Of a DNA stretch of 64,000 nt, positions 17,432 to 26,072 are shown in pieces (the stretch's first letter is position 1; the number at the start of each line of letters is the position of its first letter). A program made the position numbers and the translations under genes. The stretch is from Arsukibacterium perlucidum DSM 18276 (lineage in GTDB: Bacteria > Pseudomonadota > Gammaproteobacteria > Enterobacterales > Alteromonadaceae), in NCBI RefSeq assembly GCF_000382165.1, contig NZ_KB907709.1, positions 1 through 64,000 on the forward strand, read 5' to 3'. The notes beneath the pieces were generated by a model. It was not told the DNA's origin. It did not search any database and saw only the letters and a program-made list of their open reading frames with translations.

Positions 17432-18975
17432 CTACCGTTACTGCTAAAACTGCCTTTGCAGCGCTACTATTAAGCGGAGCCGGCGCGTTAAACACCCTGG
17501 CTTTTGCCCCCCTCACCCTTTGGTGGCTGCCATTTTTCACCCTGGCACTGTTAGTTATGGTGCTTAACCATGTCAGCAATTGGCGCCAGGCAGCACTGGC
17601 CGGCTTTTGTTACGGTTTGGGTTGGTTTGGCGTTGGGATTAGCTGGGTCCATGTCAGTATTGACCAGTTTGGCGGCTTACCGCTCGTTGCCAGTCTGGGC
17701 CTGATGGCGTTGCTGGTGGGCTACCTGGCATTATTCCCGGCACTTGCCGCCTGGCTAAGTTACCGGCTTAGTGCCGGCCGCGGCGACAAAAGCGGCATAA
17801 GTGCGCTAACCTTTGCCGCTTGCTGGGTGATGGTGGAATGGCTGCGCAGCTATCTACTCACCGGTTTTCCATGGTTATCGCTCGGTTACAGTCAAACCAG
17901 TGCCGGCTTGGCGGATTTAGCGCCGTTTATCGGCGAAACCGGTATCACCTTTATCCTGACAGCCAGTGCGGCCGCGTTGGCCCGCTTGTACCAGAGCGGC
18001 CCGATATTGCCAAGAGTTGGGCCGGCAGTATCAGCCGCAGTGATGATCGCAATTGCACCGCTACTGGCGCCATTAAAAGGTTGGCACTACAGCGAGCAGA
18101 GCGTTAACGTGGTGATGGTACAGGGCAATATCAAACAGGAGTTACGTTGGCAACCTGAGCAGGAATGGCCAACCATGCTGAAATATCTGGATTTGACCCG
18201 GCCGCATTTCGCCGGTGCAGAAATAGTGATCTGGCCCGAGGCCGCTATTCCGCAACTGGAACCGCTGGCGGAAGCCTTTCTGGATAACCTGAACAGAGCA
18301 GCATTTTATAACGATGCAGCACTGATTACCGGCATACTTGATTACAACCTTAAAACCGAGCAAGCCTGGAATAACTTAATTGTATTGGGTAAAGATACCG
18401 CTGATGCCAGCGAAGGTCAGTATTTTTATGGCCATGCTAATCGCTTCAGTAAGCATCACTTATTACCAATTGGCGAATTTGTACCCTTTGAAAACTGGCT
18501 GCGGGCGCTGGCGCCGATCTTTGATTTACCGATGAGCTCTTTTAGCCGCGGCAGTTATATTCAACCCAATTTGCTGGCCAACGATTACCATCTGTTAAGC
18601 GCCATTTGCTTTGAAATTGCCTTTCCCCGCCAAATTCGCGCTAATTTCACCGCCGATACCGACTTTATTCTGACAGTCAGCAACGATGCCTGGTTTGGCG
18701 ATAGTATCGGGCCGCACCAACATTTACAGATCGCCCAGATGCGGGCCAGAGAATTTGGTAAACCCGTGCTGCGGGCGACTAACAATGGTATTACAGCTAC
18801 GATAAACGCTGATGGCTCAGTCCGCCAGCGCTTACCGCAATTTAGCGAAGCGGTGCTGCATGATACTGTGCCGCTGAGCAAAGGCTCCACCTGGTACAGC
18901 CGTTTTGGTGACTGGCCGCTGGCTGGCTTGTGCCTGTTACTATTGGCGTTGGCCGGTTTGCGGACGCGACGTTGA
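17428..18975 (+). CDS. lnt: Apolipoprotein N-acyltransferase, apparently with a non-canonical start
   Basis: Inner-membrane enzyme that adds the third acyl chain to lipoproteins. The nitrilase domain has the expected Glu (IVIWPEAAIP), Lys (FSKHHLLPIGEFVPFE) and Cys (LSAICFEIAFP). The frame is open from 17416, and the first membrane helix (AFAALLLSGAGALNTLAFAP) lies before the first ATG (17557). From 17428 to the first ATG there is no ATG, GTG or TTG in frame. GAGGAAG (17414-17420) sits seven bases before ATA at 17428, which overlaps the corC stop and would give a 515-residue protein, the family length. I therefore place the start at ATA 17428 (ATC 17425 is the alternative). A base-call error or an N-terminally short form is possible. 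Confidence 0.85.
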   Translation: MATVTAKTAFAALLLSGAGALNTLAFAPLTLWWLPFFTLALLVMVLNHVSNWRQAALAGFCYGLGWFGVGISWVHVSIDQFGGLPLVASLGLMALLVGYLALFPALAAWLSYRLSAGRGDKSGISALTFAACWVMVEWLRSYLLTGFPWLSLGYSQTSAGLADLAPFIGETGITFILTASAAALARLYQSGPILPRVGPAVSAAVMIAIAPLLAPLKGWHYSEQSVNVVMVQGNIKQELRWQPEQEWPTMLKYLDLTRPHFAGAEIVIWPEAAIPQLEPLAEAFLDNLNRAAFYNDAALITGILDYNLKTEQAWNNLIVLGKDTADASEGQYFYGHANRFSKHHLLPIGEFVPFENWLRALAPIFDLPMSSFSRGSYIQPNLLANDYHLLSAICFEIAFPRQIRANFTADTDFILTVSNDAWFGDSIGPHQHLQIAQMRAREFGKPVLRATNNGITATINADGSVRQRLPQFSEAVLHDTVPLSKGSTWYSRFGDWPLAGLCLLLLALAGLRTRR

Positions 18976-19052
18976 ATTCTTTGCTTTACGCACCAGCGTT
19001 AAATCCACTAAACTGGTTACTTCTGGCTAGTTTTCGGGCATAAATGTAAATT

Positions 19053-20543
19053 ATGATAGTTTTCCTCAGGTTAGCGGTGCTTGCATTGCTGTTAAGCAAT
19101 CCGCTGCTACCCGGTCGCGCTGAGTCAGGCTTCACCATAATTTATGCGGCGGAAATGGCAGTAGCTAATCACCCGCAGGCAAACTATGCCCACCTTGCCA
19201 GCTTGCTGGCGCAACATCGCGACAACGACAGCCCGGTTTTTTTTCTGTTTGGCGGCAGCAGCATCGGCCCAAGCTCACTGGGTTTTTTTGACCGCGGCGC
19301 CCATATTATTGACATCCTGAACACGTTAGATCCGGATGCTATGGCAGTAGCGCACCGCGATTTTGCCTATTTTTCAGAAGAGTTATCACAACGGGCTTAT
19401 GAGGCGGCATTCCCGCTGGTGCTAAGTAATCTGTATGATCCAATGACTGAGGGCAACCTGGACGGTCTGGTAGACAGTATTCTGGTGCAGCAAGGCGAGA
19501 TTAAACTGGGCATAATCGCTCTGGTTGCACCCTACGTGGTACAGCAGTACGGCTTAGATCGCTTACAAATAACCTCCGCCAAACAAACCATCTTATTGCA
19601 GGCAGATAAATTACGCGCTAAGGGAGCAAACCTGCTGATAGTGATGCATACCACTGAGCTGGATTTTTTACCAGAACTGCTGGCAAATGGCACTATCGAT
19701 CTGGCTTTTCGCAACAACTATGATAGCCAGCAATTATTGCCGGACCAGCCGGATATTATCCTGCAACAGCAGCTGAATCAGGCAGTAGTAGTTACTGGTG
19801 AATTGGTTACCGAAAATAGACTCGCTAAGTTGCAAACCCACTACGTTGATCTGGCAACGATGCCTGCAGATCCGCAGGTTAGCAGGCAAATTAAGGATCA
19901 TAGTCAACGGCTGCAATTATTACTGCGGGAGCCTCTTGGCCGCAGTATTGTCAGTTTTACTACCCGGCGAGAGGACGTGCGTAACCGCGAAAACCCTTTT
20001 GCCAATTTTGTCGCCGACACTCTGAAAAACTATACCGACGCTGAACTAGCTTTTATTAACAGTGGCACAATTCGCGGCGGAAAAGATTACCCGGCAGGGA
20101 CAATGCTAACCCGTGGCGACATTCTGGCAGAACTGCCTTTTCGGAATCCCCCGGTGTTACTCGAGCTTAGCGGCCAGGATCTTATCAGCGTGTTTGAGCA
20201 TGGTTTAACCGGCTTAGATAATCAGCGGGGATTTTTCCTGCATAGCGCCGGCGTTACCCTGCGTTTTGACAGTACTGCGCCGGCAGGTAGCAGAATAAAA
20301 GAGTTACGGGTAAATGGTGCCCCCGTTGTTAATAATAAAATGTATAAAGTTGCTACCTTGCGTTATCTGGCTGATGGTGGGGATGGTTTTGACGTGTTAA
20401 ATAAGCGCAGTAAACTGAGTTTCTTTAACCCGAATGACCGTAATATTGCAGATATTATTGCCGCAGCAATCAAAAAACAACAAAGCATTGAGCTGGTGAA
20501 CGATGGCCGGCTGCAGGATGTCAGCCAACAGAGGCAACCATGA
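19053..20543 (+). CDS. Periplasmic 5'-nucleotidase-like protein with degenerate metal site
   Basis: 496 residues with a signal peptide (1-23) and the two-domain 5'-nucleotidase/UshA plan. The N-terminal metallophosphatase motifs are eroded: the usual DxH is AAEMAV, GGD is GGS, GNHEFD is AHRDFA, and the GHxH motif is FRNNYD; only one MHTTE histidine looks kept. The C-terminal substrate domain keeps FINSGTIRGG and YLADGGDGF. It is therefore probably a nucleotide- or sugar-binding pseudoenzyme rather than a phosphatase. Its stop overlaps the start of the diguanylate cyclase gene (ATGA), which suggests it is a periplasmic input partner for that protein. Confidence 0.8.
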   Translation: MIVFLRLAVLALLLSNPLLPGRAESGFTIIYAAEMAVANHPQANYAHLASLLAQHRDNDSPVFFLFGGSSIGPSSLGFFDRGAHIIDILNTLDPDAMAVAHRDFAYFSEELSQRAYEAAFPLVLSNLYDPMTEGNLDGLVDSILVQQGEIKLGIIALVAPYVVQQYGLDRLQITSAKQTILLQADKLRAKGANLLIVMHTTELDFLPELLANGTIDLAFRNNYDSQQLLPDQPDIILQQQLNQAVVVTGELVTENRLAKLQTHYVDLATMPADPQVSRQIKDHSQRLQLLLREPLGRSIVSFTTRREDVRNRENPFANFVADTLKNYTDAELAFINSGTIRGGKDYPAGTMLTRGDILAELPFRNPPVLLELSGQDLISVFEHGLTGLDNQRGFFLHSAGVTLRFDSTAPAGSRIKELRVNGAPVVNNKMYKVATLRYLADGGDGFDVLNKRSKLSFFNPNDRNIADIIAAAIKKQQSIELVNDGRLQDVSQQRQP

Positions 20544-22156
20544 GCCTGCTAAGCACACGTTATTACTCCAGCGCCAGGTTATTATTAGCGTCTTTACTGC
20601 TGATTTTATTGTTATTTATTTTGCTTAGTTTACTGTTTTATCATCGCTTGCAACAAGCACAGCAAATTGTTACTAACGTGGCTGAGCAAGCCGTTCCTGC
20701 AGTACTGGAAGCCAGCCAGGTTCACGATAAAGTCAAAGAACTTAACCTGCAATCAGAGCTGTTGCGTAATGCCATCAGTCAGGCGGCCAGAGCCAGAGCT
20801 TCACAACAAATAAGTCAGATTATTGTCCAGATCAGCAGCCTGGATCATCAGCAGTATGTCCAACATCAATATCAGCAGCAAAGGTTGCAGTTGATTGCTG
20901 ATGAAGCCCGCAGCCTGGATAGGTTAATCGCCGAACGGTTAGTGTTACAACAGCGCAGCCGGCAATGGCTGGACAAGCTCAGCCAGTTGCAGCAGCAAAG
21001 CCAGCAATGGACAGGCAGCTCTGCCAGTCAGCCCTGGTTACTACATTATTCAGGCTTGTTACGAGACATTACCGCACTGTACAGCATTGACCGGCTGTAT
21101 AATTTGCGGCAAAGCCGGACAGAACTGAATAATTTACTGACCATCAATAAACAGATGCTCAGCCAGTTAAGCACCGCCGAGCGGCCGGCAGCAATGGCTT
21201 TATCCCAGCAACTGACAGATACCTTGTTAGCAGAGCAAGGTATTCTGGCGCTGCGTGAAGCCGAACTGAGCAATATTGCCAAAGCGACCGGCAAAGCAAA
21301 CTTTCTGCGTAGTCTGGTTACTGATTATGCCAGTGAAACCGAACTGAATGCCTACCAGTCAGCAGCATCACTCATGCAGCTGAGTCAGCAATCATCACAT
21401 GCGCTGGCAAGGCAAAACCAGTTCAGTGTTGCGCTGGCATTAGCAGCGATGCTGTTATTGCTGGCGATTATGTTTAATACCCAGAAACGGGTAATTAAGC
21501 GACTGAAATTACTTAACGAAAAAGTGTTGGCCGGTAGTGGCTTTGATGAGGATGAGCGCTTATTCGCCAGTAATGACGAAATTGCCGAGATTGCCCGGTC
21601 ATTTACCCAGTACAGCAAAACCGTCACTGCGCAGCAAACGGCTCTGGAACGCCAGTCATTAACCGATGGCCTGACCAGCATTGCCAATCGTCGCCACTTC
21701 GACAGCCAGCTGCGCAGTGCCGTCGCCATGGCAAAACGGATAAAACAGCCACTGGCAATTATTCTGCTCGACGTCGACCACTTTAAAGCATATAACGACA
21801 GTTATGGTCACCTGGCCGGTGATGACACTTTAAAAGCTATTGCCAATACTCTGGCCAACACCCTGCAGCGTCAGATAGACCTGGTAGCACGTTACGGCGG
21901 TGAGGAATTTGTCTGTATATTACCTAACACCAACCCGCAACAGGCGTTGATTATGGCTGAACAGTTGCGGTTAGAAGTACTGGCACTAATGCTGCCCCAC
22001 CAAGCCAGCCCAACAGCCGGTTTTATTACCATCAGCCTTGGTATTGCCTGCCTGCAAATGGGTCAGGATATCAGCGAAAAGATATTGCTTAACCAGGCCG
22101 ATAAGGCGCTATATCAGGCTAAAAGTCAGGGCAGGAACTGCAGTGTCATGCTGTAA
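20540..22156 (+). CDS. Membrane diguanylate cyclase (GGDEF)
   Basis: 538-residue inner-membrane protein. Helix 1 (about 13-35) and helix 2 (about 294-312) flank a 260-residue periplasmic, Gln-rich helical region; a HAMP-like linker follows, then a GGDEF domain (about 370-538). The active loop reads YGGEEF and a product-inhibition site RQID lies five residues before it, so it should make c-di-GMP from GTP. There is no EAL domain. The start overlaps the upstream nucleotidase-like gene by four bases, so the two are translationally coupled and likely one sensing unit. Confidence 0.9.
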   Translation: MSLLSTRYYSSARLLLASLLLILLLFILLSLLFYHRLQQAQQIVTNVAEQAVPAVLEASQVHDKVKELNLQSELLRNAISQAARARASQQISQIIVQISSLDHQQYVQHQYQQQRLQLIADEARSLDRLIAERLVLQQRSRQWLDKLSQLQQQSQQWTGSSASQPWLLHYSGLLRDITALYSIDRLYNLRQSRTELNNLLTINKQMLSQLSTAERPAAMALSQQLTDTLLAEQGILALREAELSNIAKATGKANFLRSLVTDYASETELNAYQSAASLMQLSQQSSHALARQNQFSVALALAAMLLLLAIMFNTQKRVIKRLKLLNEKVLAGSGFDEDERLFASNDEIAEIARSFTQYSKTVTAQQTALERQSLTDGLTSIANRRHFDSQLRSAVAMAKRIKQPLAIILLDVDHFKAYNDSYGHLAGDDTLKAIANTLANTLQRQIDLVARYGGEEFVCILPNTNPQQALIMAEQLRLEVLALMLPHQASPTAGFITISLGIACLQMGQDISEKILLNQADKALYQAKSQGRNCSVML

Positions 22157-22348
22157 AATTGTAACTCTTCCCACCTGTTATTAACCCTTAAGCTCTTTCT
22201 CATTACAAATTATTACAATTGAGTTGTTGCTTTAGGTAAATCTAAAAAACTGCTTGCATTTTCACCAATATCATTGCAGATTGAATCTGTTGCTTGGCAA
22301 TAGGGTTTGCGCCAGATTGCCTTATATTTACGCTCAATTCAAAAAAGA

Positions 22349-22360
22349 ACTCTTAAGAGT
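22349..22360. promoter_or_regulatory. 12-bp palindrome upstream of the secreted protease
   Basis: A perfect palindrome, actcttaagagt, lies 33 bases before the protease ATG, in a 236-bp gap. It could be an operator or simply chance in AT-rich DNA. No clear promoter hexamers are assigned. Confidence 0.3.
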
Positions 22361-22392
22361 CATAGATTTTGATACTTTGAAGGAAGTACTAA

Positions 22393-24078
22393 ATGAAATA
22401 TTCGAAAATTACCCCTGTTGCAGTAGCAACCTTAATGGCACTTGGCCTCGTTTCTCAGGCTCAGGCATCAGATCGTTACGTCATCCAGGTAGATAACAAT
22501 AAAAAAGGTCTCGTGAAAGCATTAGCCGTTCAAATGGGCGGTCAGATTGAAGTAGACTCTGATGGCTTTATTGCCGCCACATTCAGTGGCCAGGATCTTA
22601 ATTCAGTTAAAGGCTTACTGAACAACCCGCATATTAAACTGATTGAAGCTGATGTTAAACGCTATCCTATGGCGCTGTTTAATGATGACGCCGGCAATCC
22701 GGAAATTCAGCAATTAACCCCATATGCGGTGTATCAGTCTCAAGCCAATCAGGTTGGCCTGAACTTAGGCAACGCCAAACGGGTTTGTGTTATCGACTCA
22801 GGCATAGCTAAGGATACTGGTGAAACCGGTGGCGGCAATAACGATTTTGACTGGTCAAATATTACCGGCACCAGCAATTCTGGCACTGGCGACTGGTTCC
22901 GCGATGGCGGCCCGCACGGTACTCACGTTGCAGGTACTGTTGCTGCAGCCGATAACGGTTTTGGTGTAGTCGGTATGGCACCAGGCAACCCGATGCATAT
23001 TATTAAAGTATTTAATGATGCTGGCTGGGGTTACTCGTCAGACTTAGCACATGCTGCCAACCTGTGTGCCCAGAATGGCGCTCAGATCATCAGCATGAGT
23101 TTAGGCGGCGGCGGTGCCAACAGCACTGAAGAAAATGCCTTTATCAACTTTACCAATAATGGTGGTTTAGTATTAGCCGCAGCAGGTAATGATGGTAATA
23201 CCACCCGCTCTTACCCGGCAGGTTATGCCTCGGTAATGATGATCGGTGCTAACGATGCCAATAATAACATCGCTACTTTCTCGCAGTATCCATCTTGTAC
23301 CGTGACTTCTGGTCGTGGCAAAAACGCCACCACTACTACCAATGAAGGTTTCTGCGTAGAAGCCACTGCTGGCGGTGTTGATACCTTATCAACCTACCCG
23401 GCAGGCGGCACGTCAATGGTTACCGCAACGGCTGACGGTATTGGTTTTAATGCAGCACCTTCTGATAACACCGGTAACCTGAACGGTGCTACTTATCATA
23501 TGGGTTTAGCTACAGCGACTGATGCCGGTGCCAACGGTAAAATCTGTACTATTGACCGTGGTAGCATCTCTTTTGCTGACAAAATTAATAACTGTGCAAA
23601 CTCTGGTGGTATCGGCGCTATTGTAATTAACAACGTTGCGGGCGAAGGCCCGGTTTATATGGACGTTGCTGGCTCAGCTAATATCCCGTCATACGGTGCA
23701 GCTTTTGAATCACGTAGCAATATCGTGGGCGCTGTTAACATTACTATCTCAGCCTCAGCTGGCGATTATGGTTACATGAGCGGCACTTCGATGGCCACGC
23801 CTGCTGTTTCTGGTGTAGCAGCACTGGTTTGGTCAAACTTCCCACAATGTTCTGGTACTGAGATCCGTAATGCACTAAAAGCAACGGCAATACTACCAGC
23901 TAACGGCGACCCGGTGAAGTTTGGTAAAGGTATTGTTAAAGCCAAAGCAGCTTACGATTACCTGCAAACTAACGGTTGTAGCGGCGGCACTGGTGGCGGC
24001 GGCGGCGATGGTGGCGGCGATGGTGGCGGCGATGGCGGTACAGGTCCTTGTAAAGGCGGCCCGAAAAAATGTGGCTAA
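22393..24078 (+). CDS. Secreted S8 (subtilisin-like) serine protease with PA domain
   Basis: 561-residue pre-pro-protease. A signal peptide (1-25) is followed by an inhibitor I9-type propeptide (about 28-95). The S8 catalytic domain has the triad Asp in CVIDSGIA, His in HGTHVAGTVA and Ser in GYMSGTSMATPAVSG. A PA-domain insertion (about 345-450) sits between the His and Ser blocks, as in proteobacterial extracellular subtilases. The C-terminus ends in a Gly/Asp-rich tail and CKGGPKKCG with two cysteines. No autotransporter or sortase-like tail is present, so type II secretion is likely. A strong terminator follows. It appears monocistronic. Confidence 0.93.
   Translation: MKYSKITPVAVATLMALGLVSQAQASDRYVIQVDNNKKGLVKALAVQMGGQIEVDSDGFIAATFSGQDLNSVKGLLNNPHIKLIEADVKRYPMALFNDDAGNPEIQQLTPYAVYQSQANQVGLNLGNAKRVCVIDSGIAKDTGETGGGNNDFDWSNITGTSNSGTGDWFRDGGPHGTHVAGTVAAADNGFGVVGMAPGNPMHIIKVFNDAGWGYSSDLAHAANLCAQNGAQIISMSLGGGGANSTEENAFINFTNNGGLVLAAAGNDGNTTRSYPAGYASVMMIGANDANNNIATFSQYPSCTVTSGRGKNATTTTNEGFCVEATAGGVDTLSTYPAGGTSMVTATADGIGFNAAPSDNTGNLNGATYHMGLATATDAGANGKICTIDRGSISFADKINNCANSGGIGAIVINNVAGEGPVYMDVAGSANIPSYGAAFESRSNIVGAVNITISASAGDYGYMSGTSMATPAVSGVAALVWSNFPQCSGTEIRNALKATAILPANGDPVKFGKGIVKAKAAYDYLQTNGCSGGTGGGGGDGGGDGGGDGGTGPCKGGPKKCG
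23992..24039 (+). repeat. 12-bp Gly/Asp-coding tandem repeat
   Basis: Units of gatggtggcggc (12 bp) repeat around 24007-24030, with degenerate flanking copies. They encode the GGGD-type tail of the S8 protease. Such a tract may expand or contract between strains. Confidence 0.7.
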
Positions 24079-24093
24079 TTGCTATTAGCTGAC

Positions 24094-24126
24094 AAAAAAG
24101 CCGATGTTCACATCGGCTTTTTTTAT
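24094..24126 (+). terminator. Rho-independent terminator after the S8 protease
   Basis: The stem aagccgatg / catcggctt with a 4-base loop is flanked by an A run upstream and seven or more Ts downstream. It starts 16 bp after the stop codon. Because of the A run it can also work on the other strand, for the convergent DUF389 gene. Confidence 0.92.
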
Positions 24127-24158
24127 TTCTGTAACATACCGCGGCGTAAAGACTAATT

Positions 24159-26072
24159 TCAACGAATAACCTTCACCCCTATCTCTAACTCTACCGGCTG
24201 TTGTAATTTTTGCTCTATTCGCTGTTTAACCCGGTCCATAGTGGCGTCATCTACTGCGCTACCTGATACCAGAGTCAGGCTGATCCGCAGCGGTGTGCCT
24301 GGCCGCACACTGACATCCCGCAGTTTTACTTCATCCAGTACAATGCCATCCAACTGCTGCACTATGCGGTGCTCTGCTACCATATGGCTGAATCCTATCG
24401 CTAGTGGGATACATAAAATGGCTGCCAGGGCAATAGTGAGGACCAGGCCGCGCTTAGCCCGGTGAAACGGACTGTAGCCAAGAAACATAAAGGTGACTAC
24501 TGCTGCCAGAACAATCCCCACCAGGTTAGTCAGAAACAGCAGAAAAGCGCCCCAGAATACCGTTAAATCCAGCCAACCCAGACCAATACCAGCCACTGCC
24601 AGCGGCGGCACCAACGCTACCGCAATGGCCACGCCGGCTAAGCTTTTCGCCACTTCCGCCCGGGCATGGGCGTAAGCTCCGGCAATTCCGGAAATCACAG
24701 CTACACCTAAATCGAGTAACGTTGGGCTGATCCTGGCCGCAATCTCGCTGTTAATGGTGGTAAGCGGAATAAACCAGGTTGCCACCATAGCACAGCCCAT
24801 TGCCAGACCAGTGCCGACCGCAATACTGCGGCTACTCACCAGCATCAGCCCCTCATCCTGGCGCAGGGTACCCAACGCCATTGCAATAATTGGCCCCATC
24901 AGCGGCGCTAAAATCATCGCACCAATAATCACCGGGGTAGAATTGGCAAACAAGCCAAATACCGCCAGCAAAGTCGCCAGCACCATCAGGGTTAAATAAG
25001 AAGGCGAAGCTTTAGCGCTTTCGCGCATCGCCATAAATAACTCTTTAAATTCATCAGTAGCAGCATGGTGGATCCACGGCAGAGGATAAGTCACCAGTTC
25101 AGTTTTTGCTTTACCCGCGGGTAATGCCCTGGTTCTTACTGCCTCTTTGCTCTCAGCTTCGGCCTCTTCCAGTGCCAGATGGCGGCCAGGAGCAAGCAGT
25201 AACACGCGCGGCTCTACCCTTAACTGTAAGGTGGTGCTTTTTTCAATCAGGCCATCGTGGGTATAGCTGATCAGTTTCGGGCTGCTGATAACCAGGCTGC
25301 GGCTTTTTAAATGACCGACAAAAGACGGGCTGTTATTGTTCCAGTAATCGCGTAAAAACAGTGAAGCAAATAAAAACCGCAGCATTTCAAACACACTGCG
25401 CGGCGCCAGCACCAAGGCATGTAACATGCCATCGTTTACGCTGGAGTCTGCTACCAGCCGGCGCGACAGCACTGAGCTGCGGCCGTGCTCAACCACCACT
25501 ATGCCGAGCGCCGCAGTGTCGACTATTTTTTCTTTATAAGTAGTAATCTTAAAAGCGTTAAAGGTAACGTCACCAATGCCCTTTACCAGCCGGATAAAAC
25601 GTTTTACCCGCTGTGCCAGAGGCTCAGCCAGCGCTTCACCGGGGGTTAATGTCAGGGCATCACCAATCACCACTGAATTAAACACCGGCACCTCGTTGCA
25701 CAACAGTAAATCAGCCTCTACCGCAACATTGTTCAGAGCATCGGTCAGTGCGTCTTCCATTTTGCCGGCAATGCCAAAGCCATAACGGGCATGCTTCATT
25801 TCCGGGTGTGGTAACAAAGCCAGCGTTAATGGCTGGTTTTGCACTTGCAATACTAATTCCCGTAATTGCTCATCACTTAAATAGCAGAGCAGCCGGCTGC
25901 CGGGTTTAAAGCTTACCGGTTGCTCCGGATTATAAACTTGTATTGCTATCTCAGCCGTATTGCCGTCCAGCTGGATGTTTAGCAGCGGCATTAACTGCTG
26001 CTGCACCCGCTGCGCGTCTAAATCGGCGTATAGTAATACTAAGGGTTCACTACTAACTGAACTGCTATTCAT
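24159..26072 (-). CDS. TIGR00341-type membrane protein: DAGK-like domain fused to DUF389
   Basis: 637 residues. The N-terminal 310 residues are soluble and read like the C-terminal lobe of diacylglycerol-kinase/YegS proteins (e.g. NDGMLHALVLAPRSVFEMLRF, LQLRVEPRVLLLAPG), without a clear nucleotide-binding GGDG motif. Residues about 350-550 hold five to six helices of the DUF389 family (TPVIIGAMILAPLMGPIIAMALG). The tail is a small periplasmic or cytoplasmic domain. The function of the family is unknown. Its start overlaps the end of the Lon-like protease gene by eight bases, so the two form an operon. Confidence 0.8.
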   Translation of the reverse strand: MNSSSVSSEPLVLLYADLDAQRVQQQLMPLLNIQLDGNTAEIAIQVYNPEQPVSFKPGSRLLCYLSDEQLRELVLQVQNQPLTLALLPHPEMKHARYGFGIAGKMEDALTDALNNVAVEADLLLCNEVPVFNSVVIGDALTLTPGEALAEPLAQRVKRFIRLVKGIGDVTFNAFKITTYKEKIVDTAALGIVVVEHGRSSVLSRRLVADSSVNDGMLHALVLAPRSVFEMLRFLFASLFLRDYWNNNSPSFVGHLKSRSLVISSPKLISYTHDGLIEKSTTLQLRVEPRVLLLAPGRHLALEEAEAESKEAVRTRALPAGKAKTELVTYPLPWIHHAATDEFKELFMAMRESAKASPSYLTLMVLATLLAVFGLFANSTPVIIGAMILAPLMGPIIAMALGTLRQDEGLMLVSSRSIAVGTGLAMGCAMVATWFIPLTTINSEIAARISPTLLDLGVAVISGIAGAYAHARAEVAKSLAGVAIAVALVPPLAVAGIGLGWLDLTVFWGAFLLFLTNLVGIVLAAVVTFMFLGYSPFHRAKRGLVLTIALAAILCIPLAIGFSHMVAEHRIVQQLDGIVLDEVKLRDVSVRPGTPLRISLTLVSGSAVDDATMDRVKQRIEQKLQQPVELEIGVKVIR

